Part shown: piece by piece, positions 34,620 to 42,484 of the stretch
How positions within the stretch are numbered: the first letter of the stretch is position 1
How the letters are laid out: each line of letters starts with the position of its first letter
Assembly (NCBI GenBank): GCA_963674805.2
Contig: CAXXNY010000022.1
Location: 186,001 to 250,000, forward strand
DNA from: CALMFG01 sp963674805
GTDB taxonomy: Bacteria > Bacillota > Clostridia > Christensenellales > CALMFG01
Direction: 5' to 3'
Length of the DNA: 64,000 bases
Made by a program: the position numbers and the translations under genes
Notes under the pieces: generated by a model
Database searches by the model: none
Seen by the model: the letters and a program-made list of their open reading frames with translations, nothing else
What the model was told of the DNA's origin: nothing

Positions 34620-36220
34620 CCCAGCCGTATTTTTCGTTTTATCTCAATTTTCCAGGCGATCCAGCCAAAGAGGCATAAATATCCGGTCAGGTATATCGGC
34701 AGATAATACATAAAATATATTCCGGGCGCTGTAATAAGGACTAACAATGACAGCCCCAGAATGTTTACGGAGACCAGAAATCCTGCCAGGTTTTTTTTGA
34801 TTACCGAACCAATCATCAAAATAATCATCGTTAGAATAGCAGGCAGAAGGTTATAGAAAATTCTGAACGTCACAATAGGATGAAAAATTCGGGTTGGGTG
34901 CCTGCCCTCCAGCATATGGATTGCTGCTGAGCGTATCTTAGGAAATATCGGCAAATTGAATAAATATCTGTTCCTAAACGTTACATATCTTTCAACCTGT
35001 TCTTCAAATATCCCTGCGGAGTTTCCAACATGAGGGTTAGAATTTTCGGTCATAGCGGATGCTTTCATAAATACGTAAAGCCGCTCTTTAACAAAAACAG
35101 TCGGATATTTTGTGATTAAACGCATACCGCTTTCTAAGAACTGCTGATACTCTTCTCTGTTGTAATCATATCTAACAACGTCATCATGCCAAAAAGCTAC
35201 AATTCCGTCCTCGCTGTCTTTCAGCTTTTCAACATCTAACACCTTATTGATATCGTTCAGAAGCTGTGCATCTGCCGAATTGCTATAAGCCGGCTTAATA
35301 ACAGCCGTAAGCGGCATAATAATCCCTGTTATCTCATACTCATCATTGCTCTGTTTTTTTGTCCCCAGCTGCTGTGGCGCGGCCAGACCTGCCGCAAGTA
35401 AAATAAAGCATATCAAAAAAACCAACTGTTGCTTAACCGCATATTTTTTCCTGCCAATCAGCCACAGGCTGACTGGAATTGTCACGAGGAAAACCATGCT
35501 CTCAGTCCGCCAAAGCCCTACGACCGCGACAAGCAGCGCAAGTAAAACTGCGCCCTTAGTCGAATACCGGACTTCGTCTTTTGCAATCAATATCATCTGC
35601 AAAAATAAGATAACAACCAGATACGTATAAATCGACATTCTCAGCGGATACAAATTGGTGTCAATCATTGAAATAAAGAAGAAAGGAACCAGTACTAGGT
35701 ATGCCGCATTTGATTGGTTTAGCAATTGATAAGCCTGAATAAAAATATAGGCGACCGCACACGATATAATGATGATTTGGAAAAAGACAATACCGGCAGG
35801 AAACGGAATCGCCATCATGCAGACAATATAATATATCGAGGTAAAATAATGCTGCCAGTAATCCAATTGGAGGTGATAATTATTCTCTAATATCAGCAAT
35901 TCATCAAACCGCCAGACTCCCGGCCATGTGATGATAAAAAAGACAAACATCACCGCAAAATAAACCGCCCCGATTTTAACCTGCAAACGATAAACGCTGT
36001 CTCCGGTTTGATATCTTTTTATCGTTGTCCCGCAGAATCTATAGAAAAAAGTCAGCGCAGCAAATAAGAGCAGCTTATAGAAGACCAGTCTGCCGATCCC
36101 CCCGCCGCTTAAGTCTGTCCGGTAATCAAAGGCAAATTGATCGGTAAAAAAACTCAGCGCCGTATGTACTCCGGCGAGAATCATATAAATGTAGTTGGTT
36201 TTAATCCACTGTTTCAGCAT
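34616..36220 (-). CDS. Polytopic membrane protein, GT-C-like, unknown
   Basis: A 534-residue protein with about eleven hydrophobic helices. After the third helix comes ITWPGVWRFDELLIL and then YWQHYFTSIYYIV; an Asp-Glu in an extracytoplasmic loop followed by a His-rich helix start is reminiscent of GT-C glycosyltransferases or of O-antigen ligase-like proteins, but no family can be named with confidence. It is the last gene of the overlapping six-gene operon beginning at 40441 and overlaps the nucleotidyltransferase by seven bases. A final sugar-transfer or polymer-assembly role is inference. Confidence 0.6.
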   Translation of the reverse strand: MLKQWIKTNYIYMILAGVHTALSFFTDQFAFDYRTDLSGGGIGRLVFYKLLLFAALTFFYRFCGTTIKRYQTGDSVYRLQVKIGAVYFAVMFVFFIITWPGVWRFDELLILENNYHLQLDYWQHYFTSIYYIVCMMAIPFPAGIVFFQIIIISCAVAYIFIQAYQLLNQSNAAYLVLVPFFFISMIDTNLYPLRMSIYTYLVVILFLQMILIAKDEVRYSTKGAVLLALLVAVVGLWRTESMVFLVTIPVSLWLIGRKKYAVKQQLVFLICFILLAAGLAAPQQLGTKKQSNDEYEITGIIMPLTAVIKPAYSNSADAQLLNDINKVLDVEKLKDSEDGIVAFWHDDVVRYDYNREEYQQFLESGMRLITKYPTVFVKERLYVFMKASAMTENSNPHVGNSAGIFEEQVERYVTFRNRYLFNLPIFPKIRSAAIHMLEGRHPTRIFHPIVTFRIFYNLLPAILTMIILMIGSVIKKNLAGFLVSVNILGLSLLVLITAPGIYFMYYLPIYLTGYLCLFGWIAWKIEIKRKIRLG

Positions 36221-36951
36221 CTAATGTCCTCTCTATTGACTGCTTTAAACGCTTCCAGTTCTTCCGGCGTGCCCAAAACGTGCACAGCACGCGCGTCTAC
36301 GTCACTGATATAAATATCATATCCATATTTCAGCATATCATTATACATAGGGGCGATATACCGTTCCGCCGCTTCCTGCGGCTTGCCGCTTTCAAAGCAT
36401 TTTTTATAGACATCTTCATATAATCCGGCGCTTTTAAAATAATATGCGCCTAATGTACAATGGTCGGATATTCTAACCTTCTCCTTTACTTCAACTGCTT
36501 TATCATCCCCTGAAGTACGCACAAAACTCCAGTGGTCCCCCTCACCTTTAAAGCAGGGGATAAACCCGTCGCCTTTCAGCTGCGCGCTGTTCATCTGTCC
36601 CGGCTCGACAAAGGTGTCGATATTGTAAATCATAAGCGGATAGCCTTTGTCCCATACTGATTCAGCCAATAACGCTGTCGTGGCCTGGCCGTCCGTCAAA
36701 TAATCAATCTCGATAATTTGGACATTATTGATGCCGAGTGCACGCAGTTCCGCTTTAATAAAGGCTTCCGCTCCGTCCTCTTTTCTGACAATAAAAATAT
36801 AGCGCTTTGCCTGCGCCTTGTACCCTTCAAGGCTGAGCATGGACCAAGTAAAAAGCGTTTTGCCATGCGCCTCAATCATATATTTGGGGATATCATATCC
36901 GGCCTTTTTAAAACGGGAACCCAGCCCTGCCATAGTGATTACAATATTCAC
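36214..36951 (-). CDS. Nucleotidyltransferase (sugar-phosphate or glycan-precursor activating)
   Basis: A 245-residue GT-A-fold nucleotidyltransferase. MNIVITMAGLGSRFKKAGYDIPKYMIEAHGKTLF is the altered nucleotide-binding signature of this group (GxGxR...PK). The metal-site Asp lies in MIYNIDTFVEPG, and YYFKSAGLY marks the substrate half. Start is GTG (complement of 36949-36951) with AAGGA upstream; it overlaps the HAD gene by four bases. Together with the downstream-transcribed HAD phosphatase and phosphotransferase it forms a module often found in capsule loci. The activated compound (sugar phosphate, polyol phosphate or choline-like phosphate) cannot be told from sequence. Confidence 0.82.
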   Translation of the reverse strand: MNIVITMAGLGSRFKKAGYDIPKYMIEAHGKTLFTWSMLSLEGYKAQAKRYIFIVRKEDGAEAFIKAELRALGINNVQIIEIDYLTDGQATTALLAESVWDKGYPLMIYNIDTFVEPGQMNSAQLKGDGFIPCFKGEGDHWSFVRTSGDDKAVEVKEKVRISDHCTLGAYYFKSAGLYEDVYKKCFESGKPQEAAERYIAPMYNDMLKYGYDIYISDVDARAVHVLGTPEELEAFKAVNREDIRC

Positions 36952-37349
36952 GAATCCAATCCTTTTTTACTGTCATCACAGATTTTTAATATCTCTTCAT
37001 GGGAATACTTAATAAACTCATCCGGTCTGACGGTCCGGTCATCCACATAAAATCCGTTTTTATCCGGCCATGGCTTGCCGTAAATAATTTCATCATACGG
37101 GATATCCCATTTTTCCAGCCATTTGGTCATAGTGATTGCCGTATTGGCATTGATCAATCCAAGGTTTCCGTTGTATGTCCGCATATTACGTGCCGTAAAC
37201 AGTACAATCTTTGCTCCGGCTTCTTTATATTCTTTTATTTTATCAACAACGGCCTGGTGCGGAACCAGGTCCATGTACGCCTCATCCTGTTTTTTGATGG
37301 GGCAAAGCGTCCCGTCAATATCAATCACGAGTGTCGTCTTTTCAAGCAT
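36948..37349 (-). CDS. HAD-family phosphatase of capsule/glycan type
   Basis: A 133-residue small HAD protein. Motif I is LVIDIDGTLCP, motif II is VLFTARNMR (Thr), and motif IV is FYVDDRTVRPDEF; a Lys for motif III lies in YGKPWPDK. It has no large cap domain, so it probably acts on a phosphate ester of a nucleotide-activated or protein-bound intermediate. It overlaps the phosphotransferase by eight bases and the nucleotidyltransferase by four, indicating tight co-expression. Homologues are annotated as capsular biosynthesis phosphatases. Confidence 0.83.
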   Translation of the reverse strand: MLEKTTLVIDIDGTLCPIKKQDEAYMDLVPHQAVVDKIKEYKEAGAKIVLFTARNMRTYNGNLGLINANTAITMTKWLEKWDIPYDEIIYGKPWPDKNGFYVDDRTVRPDEFIKYSHEEILKICDDSKKGLDS

Positions 37350-38784
37350 TTTCGAGCTCCTTTATGATGTTCATTGCTGTCAATATATATGCAAGCATGT
37401 TTTTGGGTTTGTCCGTATGCAGCGGCAGCATTGATAAGAACAGGGACGCCTCATAAAGCCGGATTTCCATGTAATTGGCACCGACTTCCGCCAGCGCCTG
37501 CTTAAATATTTCTACATAAGGGTTTTGGTCAAATGCAATATCCAGTGTTAACCGGAGATCCTGGTCTAAACTAATGTCGAATATCCCGGTATTGATAAAG
37601 TCGTATCTGCCGCAAACGGAATGCGAAAGCTTGGCTAAATCATAGGATGGTACCAGCCATGCTTCATCTTTTGCATCGGCGCCAAGCGGATCAACCAGTT
37701 TTAACAAGTTCGTGTCTTCGTCATATAGTATGTTTGAAAAGCACAAATCTCCGTGCCCGATAACCAGCTCGGGAGTATGCTTGCTCTTATCAACGGTTTT
37801 TTGATAGAGGCCGGTATATGTCTCAAACAGTGCGTCCAGTCCATCATAGTCCGTTGTGTTTGCAACAATACTGTCGAGCCTGTTAAATACCGCTGTTTTC
37901 TTCAGCATATCAAAGCGAGTATTGACTTTTTCCAGATAGATTTTGTCCATACAAGCCCTGTAATCCTGCTTGCTGACCGCTGCTTGTTCGCGATGCGTGA
38001 CAAAATACATCAGTTTTTCCATCAATGGCTCAAAGCTTTCCGGGGTAAACGCCTGATGCACCCACTTTAACGCCACATCCGTAATCTGAAGCCTTTCCAT
38101 TGTATAACTTGCGTATGTTTTTGTCTCCTGATAATCATACGGCTGGACAAACCACGGCTTCACTGCATCATCTAAGAGATAATAATAAGTATACTCTTTT
38201 TTTATTTTATCAATATTCTCGGACCGTTTGGTAACGGTGTATTCATCATAGGTAATGCTGTTAAAAAAGCGGGTGGCAAACGCATCGGTAATAAAACGCT
38301 GGAAACGCTTATATGTCGAAATATCCATCGCAAATTCCGCGGGATATTCGGCCGTATCTGTCGATTCTGCCGCCCCGCCGTTATCCAAAATCCGACGTAA
38401 AAAAGCAAGATAAGCGTCACGGTCAACAAACGCATAGCCTAATACAGCTGTATTCTTTATTTCTACATTTTCATTCAAATACGACAGCTTTTCTAGGAAC
38501 AGCCGATAGGCCTCCGTATCAATTACCACACTGGATGAATACCAATGCAGCCAGCAAGCATTATCTCCTGAAGCTTCAACCTGTCTGACGATGCGTTCAT
38601 AGTCCATCGGACTTGAAATAACTGTTTGGCTGTCAATTGAGACGCCGGAAGCCGCTTCAAGATGGGATATCAAGGGCAGCTTTTTAAAAATAATCGCAGA
38701 AAATCGGTTGTCTCCGACGATTTTTTTAATGGCACCGGACGGCTGATGGGTATCATCATAAATCAACATCAATTCTTTATTCAT
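37342..38784 (-). CDS. Phosphotransferase-domain protein (aminoglycoside/choline kinase-like) of glycan operon
   Basis: A 480-residue protein. The C-terminal half (about 240-480) is an APH/choline-kinase-like fold: ELVIGHGDLCFSNILYDE contains the HGDxxxxN catalytic loop, and LLKLVDPLGAD corresponds to the metal-binding D-x-D/G motif. The N-terminal half, about 1-200, may be a nucleotidyltransferase-like or substrate-binding domain and is not recognised. Its ATG overlaps by four bases (ATGA) the restored reading frame of the flippase-like gene upstream. It probably phosphorylates a small alcohol or sugar that the nucleotidyltransferase then activates. Confidence 0.72.
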   Translation of the reverse strand: MNKELMLIYDDTHQPSGAIKKIVGDNRFSAIIFKKLPLISHLEAASGVSIDSQTVISSPMDYERIVRQVEASGDNACWLHWYSSSVVIDTEAYRLFLEKLSYLNENVEIKNTAVLGYAFVDRDAYLAFLRRILDNGGAAESTDTAEYPAEFAMDISTYKRFQRFITDAFATRFFNSITYDEYTVTKRSENIDKIKKEYTYYYLLDDAVKPWFVQPYDYQETKTYASYTMERLQITDVALKWVHQAFTPESFEPLMEKLMYFVTHREQAAVSKQDYRACMDKIYLEKVNTRFDMLKKTAVFNRLDSIVANTTDYDGLDALFETYTGLYQKTVDKSKHTPELVIGHGDLCFSNILYDEDTNLLKLVDPLGADAKDEAWLVPSYDLAKLSHSVCGRYDFINTGIFDISLDQDLRLTLDIAFDQNPYVEIFKQALAEVGANYMEIRLYEASLFLSMLPLHTDKPKNMLAYILTAMNIIKELENA

Positions 38785-39696
38785 GATTCTAAAATCCTAT
38801 TCTCCTTGTTTTGCCTGCCTGTCAGCAGTTTAACTAACCTGAGCACACTGTATATCAGGAAGCAGAAAGTCGCGATTAAAATATAAGGCGTTATGCTGAG
38901 CGTATTCTGGAATGAAAATGCGCCGTGAATAAATGTATTAAAATACGCCAGCCCGCTGACCCCCTTTTAAAACATAATTAAAAATGTACAATACACCAAA
39001 ATCAAATCCCCAGCTTAAAACAGATAAGAATATAATCGTGACCGCTCGCTTATGTACTAATTTTTTTTCTGTTCGGTAAAGATCATTCAATGCTTCCAAT
39101 GCTTTGAGAAATCTATTGCTCCGCTTGGTCAGCCGGTTAAAGACCCAAAAATGATTAAAGTATGCATACAACGCCGGAAACGTCGTATAGACAATAAATG
39201 CAACGACTAACAGTCCAAACAATACGAGACTAAAGGCAGATACATGACTTGAGGTAAAAATCTGAATCGGCAAAATAATCGCAAACAGCACAATCGTGTC
39301 AAAAAAGCGCTCCGTGATTATGCCAAGCCCTGCTGTTTTATAATCGCCTGTTTCCTGTGATAAGCAATAAAATCTGAATAATTCCCCCAGCTTATAGGGA
39401 ATCATAATATTCACAAACGTGGTCTTGATATAAAAGGGCAGAAAATGCTCAAAGCGGATGTTCATCCCCATCATGATGATATAAAGCCGTATAAGTTTAA
39501 TAAAATGGGTGATGAGAAAAAGTACAAAACCAACGATAATCAGCGCCGGCATGCGTATATTGTTCAATTCATGAAAATTCTGCACACTGATACTGACCGC
39601 AAAAAATAAGGCGATCAGGATACCCGCAACATTGATGATATAATTCACAATATTCTTTTTTTGATTTTTAATTGTACGGCTATACATACGCTTCAA
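38781..39696 (-). pseudogene. LPG-synthase-TM/UPF0104-like flippase, broken by a frameshift at a G5 run
   Basis: The in-frame part (38938-39696) encodes 252 residues with about six membrane helices and the family segment ITHFIKLIRLYIIMMGMNIRF...MIPYKLGELFRFYCLS. It then stops after VLKGGQRAGVF. Skipping one base at the G5 run (complement of 38960-38964) opens a frame that reads VLKGVSGLAYF, continues about 55 codons with one more membrane helix, and stops at 38781 in an ATGA overlap with the next gene. The restored length, about 305, is normal for the family. Sequencing error, a real mutation and programmed +1 frameshifting are all possible. Role: membrane-spanning transporter or flippase in glycan or lipid assembly. 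Confidence 0.75.
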
Positions 39697-40441
39697 ATTT
39701 CTTTTCTCTTAAATCGGTCTCCAGATAACGCTTGCCCTGGAATAAAAACTTTAAGCTCATGCCCAACACAAAAAACGCCTGTTTAAATAGCTTAACATTC
39801 GAAACCTGATCTTCCTCCGACCATTCAATCGGAAAGAACATGGCTTTCTGTTTATAGGCGCGAAGCGCAAGGACCATCGCATAGTTAAACGACAAATTAT
39901 CCGGAAACTGCATATAATACCCGGGCTTAAGCATCTTAACCGCATATAAGTTGAGCCCTGAGCCCAAGTCTCTTATTCTAATCCCGGTCACTACCGAAAA
40001 GATAAAGTTATAGACGCGGTTGCCGAAAGTCCTGAACTTGGAATATCCCGGACGTGATGCCCCTTTCATAAAGCGGGAGCCCAAACAACAGTCATATTGC
40101 TGGTATGTTTTGTTTTCTAAAATAGGTATTAAATCACCGATGTTTCCCTGGTCATCACCGTGAAGCACAACGACATAATCATACCCTTCTTGAATCGCTT
40201 GATTAAAAGCTACCTTATGCGAGCCGCCAAGACCGTAATTCTGCTGATTGGTATGCAAAACGATTTTATTACCGCCATATTCCTTGATGTAGGCTTTAAC
40301 AACTTTGGCCGTTTGGTCGGTGCTGATGTTGTTGACAACCATAATCGTATCAAAGTAGCGCTCGTATTTTATCGCTTTATCTAGAACGCGCATAATCTGC
40401 TTTTCACAATTATATGCGGGAATAAACAATAGTATTTTCAT
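39680..40441 (-). CDS. Glycosyltransferase family 2
   Basis: A 253-residue GT-A enzyme. MKILLFIPAYNCEKQI and VVNNISTDQTAKVV are the nucleotide-sugar-binding strands, and VVLHGDDQGNIGDL holds the DxD-like metal motif. LGSRFMKGASRPGY and RIRDLGSGLNLYAVK continue the family pattern seen in dolichol/polyprenyl-phosphate sugar synthases. The start at 40441 was chosen over a 37-codon upstream extension because the family N-terminus is MKILLFIPAYN. It is first in the six-gene operon and overlaps the flippase-like gene by 17 bases. Confidence 0.9.
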   Translation of the reverse strand: MKILLFIPAYNCEKQIMRVLDKAIKYERYFDTIMVVNNISTDQTAKVVKAYIKEYGGNKIVLHTNQQNYGLGGSHKVAFNQAIQEGYDYVVVLHGDDQGNIGDLIPILENKTYQQYDCCLGSRFMKGASRPGYSKFRTFGNRVYNFIFSVVTGIRIRDLGSGLNLYAVKMLKPGYYMQFPDNLSFNYAMVLALRAYKQKAMFFPIEWSEEDQVSNVKLFKQAFFVLGMSLKFLFQGKRYLETDLREKKFEAYV

Positions 40442-40478
40442 CGCAGACTCATCCCTCTTCGAAATATTCTCGTTTAAA

Positions 40479-40507
40479 ATTATACCTGAAATTCCTATAC
40501 AATACAA
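40479..40507 (-). promoter_or_regulatory. Promoter of the six-gene glycan operon
   Basis: On the minus strand TTGTAT (complement of 40502-40507), a 17-base spacer and TATAAT (complement of 40479-40484) about 37 bases upstream of the GT2 start. Confidence 0.58.
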
Positions 40508-40585
40508 TTCATTTACAGCGCTATCTCTCCGTTCAGTAATACAAAACCGCACATCTAAGCATTTACGGCAAGCATTAAAGTATAT

Positions 40586-40621
40586 AAAAAATACGCCGAC
40601 TTATCAGACGAACGTATTTTT
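40586..40621 (-). terminator. Terminator after the GntR/glycyl-radical operon
   Basis: On the minus strand AAAAATACG and CGTATTTTT pair around about 17 bases, followed by further T residues, 49 bases after the stop of the PPOX-like gene at 40671. The stem is AT-rich, so strength is uncertain. Confidence 0.6.
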
Positions 40622-40670
40622 CATATAAAGCTTAAATTTTTCTACGTTTTATACAAGGTGTAATCTGCCG

Positions 40671-41516
40671 TTAAACAGCCCCGGCTTTTTTTATCTCCAG
40701 CTTAGCCTTGCTTGAATCTTCTGCCGAATAAATATACCCGTGCTTTGGCGGCAGGGAGTTGTAAACACGCGTAATATCGACATATCCTAGCCCCTTGCCC
40801 GTCTTGGAGAAAATCCCTTTAACCAGGACGTTTTCCATACTAAGCGTTGAGCCTAAAATGGCGACTTTCATTCCATCCCTTAGTGCGCCCAGTTCCTTCC
40901 CGTACGGATGTAGCGGTATCATAATCCGGCCTTTGTTGCAGGCCTGGGCCTGTACAATTGGATAAATTCTGGGGTAACCGTCCTCCCCGGTAAAAGATAT
41001 AAATTTCAAGGACGCAATGTCCTTTAAGAGTTTATACGCCCATACCGAAAGCGCCTTGGGCGCACTTTTCTTGTTATAGAACGGTTTAATGATGATATTC
41101 AAAACCGCATTAGCGATAACGCCCGCCATATCCAGATTGTGTTCTTCTGATATTTCAACCAAGTCATAATAATGCACCATGTGGATGCCGAGATAGGTGT
41201 TATACCTGAACATGGGTATCTGGTTATACTTATCATATTCTTTACCCATATTCGTCTTGTGGGTCCATTTGGCTGTGCCTGTCCACCACTTTTTATCCAG
41301 AGTCATCACAATAAACCCGATTTTCTTTTTCTGCTCAATCCAGTCTTTTGAGATGCCTTTAATAAACTCGCCCGATGTGAGTTCAGTTTCGCTTTTCGCC
41401 ATGATGGTCGTAATAAACGATAGATGCGGATACCCTTCGTCATCAACCACAGATGTCATCGCGCATTTATATTCCGTTTCAAATGCGTTCTTTGTTTCTT
41501 CTGTAATCTTCTTCAT
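40671..41516 (-). CDS. PPOX-like (FMN-binding split-barrel) protein
   Basis: A 281-residue protein that seems to hold two split-barrel halves. The first begins TSVVDDEGYPHLSF (about residue 21) and the second SFTGEDGYPRIYPIVQA (about 178); the repeated D..GYP phrase is the start of a pyridoxamine-phosphate-oxidase-like fold. GGAGA eight bases upstream supports the start. It follows the activase gene by 17 bases. Such proteins bind flavin, F420 or haem. In this operon it might process the product of the radical enzyme or protect it from oxygen. Fold assignment is moderate and the role is inference. Confidence 0.55.
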   Translation of the reverse strand: MKKITEETKNAFETEYKCAMTSVVDDEGYPHLSFITTIMAKSETELTSGEFIKGISKDWIEQKKKIGFIVMTLDKKWWTGTAKWTHKTNMGKEYDKYNQIPMFRYNTYLGIHMVHYYDLVEISEEHNLDMAGVIANAVLNIIIKPFYNKKSAPKALSVWAYKLLKDIASLKFISFTGEDGYPRIYPIVQAQACNKGRIMIPLHPYGKELGALRDGMKVAILGSTLSMENVLVKGIFSKTGKGLGYVDITRVYNSLPPKHGYIYSAEDSSKAKLEIKKAGAV

Positions 41517-41533
41517 CTCTTCGGCTCTCCATT

Positions 41534-42478
41534 CTATTTAACTTTTTTCTGGGCAACATATGCCTTGTCCGCAGTTTTATTATAATCCTTAATAATCGAT
41601 TTAATATGCGTCAGTTTCTTCTCATCCTGTACTTTTACGCCTTCAAACGGCCAGTCTTTATTCTGCCTTTGGTACTTCGACGCACACAGGTTGTTAAACG
41701 CCAACAGCTCCCACCGTTCCACCACATCCGCGATATGGATTTCGATAAAATCAGAAATGCCTCTGATATTCCCGTCGTCATCCGTTGCTCCCGGTATCAG
41801 CGGTGTCCTCAGCCAAAGCTTAGTTCCTCCGTCTTTGCGTATTCGTTCTCCCAGCCTGGCAAGATTGTCCAATATCAGGCGGTTATCCCTGCCGGTATAT
41901 GCCTGATGCTTTTCGCTGTCAAATACTTTAATGTCATACAAGAAAAGAGATACATCTTCATAAACCCGGTCAAGCACGTCAAACGGAATCTGACCGCAGG
42001 TGTCCACTGCCGTATGCACGCCTGCATCTTTCAGCTGCTTTAACAGTGATGCGCTGAACTCCGGTTGGGCAAGCGCTTCACCGCCGGACAGCGTTATACC
42101 GCCGTCCTGCCCGAAATACGCCTTGTCCTTCATCAGTTCGGTGAACAGCACCTCGGCGTCATAGGCTTTGCCCTTTGCTTCCAAGGCATTCGTCGGGCAC
42201 TTTTCGACGCACTGCATACATCCCGTGCATTGTTCTTCGTCGATCACCAGTCTTTCTTCTGTAAAAGACAGCGCATGCTGTGTACATGCCGATTCACAGG
42301 TTCGGCAATGAATACACCGTATATCGAACCATTCCAGTTCCTGATGAAACGCGATGCTCTCGGGATTGTGGCACCAGATACATTTTAGCGGACATCCCTT
42401 AAAAAACACGGTTGTCCTCAGCCCCGGTCCGTCTTCGGTAGACATACGCTGGATGTTTAAAACCATTCCTCTTTTCAT
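41534..42478 (-). CDS. Glycyl-radical enzyme activating enzyme (radical SAM)
   Basis: A 314-residue radical SAM activase. The SAM-cluster motif is CPLKCIWCHNPE near residue 29. The insert has CIHCRTCESAC and CTGCMQCVEKC, two additional 4Fe-4S sites. TLSGGEALAQPEF is the GGE motif. It would generate the radical on Gly807 of the enzyme encoded just upstream (six-base gap). Sequence is only broadly similar to the activase at 15476-16387, so the two systems are not recent duplicates. Confidence 0.95.
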   Translation of the reverse strand: MKRGMVLNIQRMSTEDGPGLRTTVFFKGCPLKCIWCHNPESIAFHQELEWFDIRCIHCRTCESACTQHALSFTEERLVIDEEQCTGCMQCVEKCPTNALEAKGKAYDAEVLFTELMKDKAYFGQDGGITLSGGEALAQPEFSASLLKQLKDAGVHTAVDTCGQIPFDVLDRVYEDVSLFLYDIKVFDSEKHQAYTGRDNRLILDNLARLGERIRKDGGTKLWLRTPLIPGATDDDGNIRGISDFIEIHIADVVERWELLAFNNLCASKYQRQNKDWPFEGVKVQDEKKLTHIKSIIKDYNKTADKAYVAQKKVK

Positions 42479-42484
42479 ATCCAG

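Noticed and set aside
35984..36000. Extra LacI-type operator (TGCAAACG-like)
   Set aside because: It lies in the middle of a coding region in another module and matches only the half-site.
38960..38964. Phase-variable homopolymer
   Set aside because: A run of only five G residues is too short for typical slipped-strand phase variation, so a mutation, sequencing error or programmed shift was preferred.
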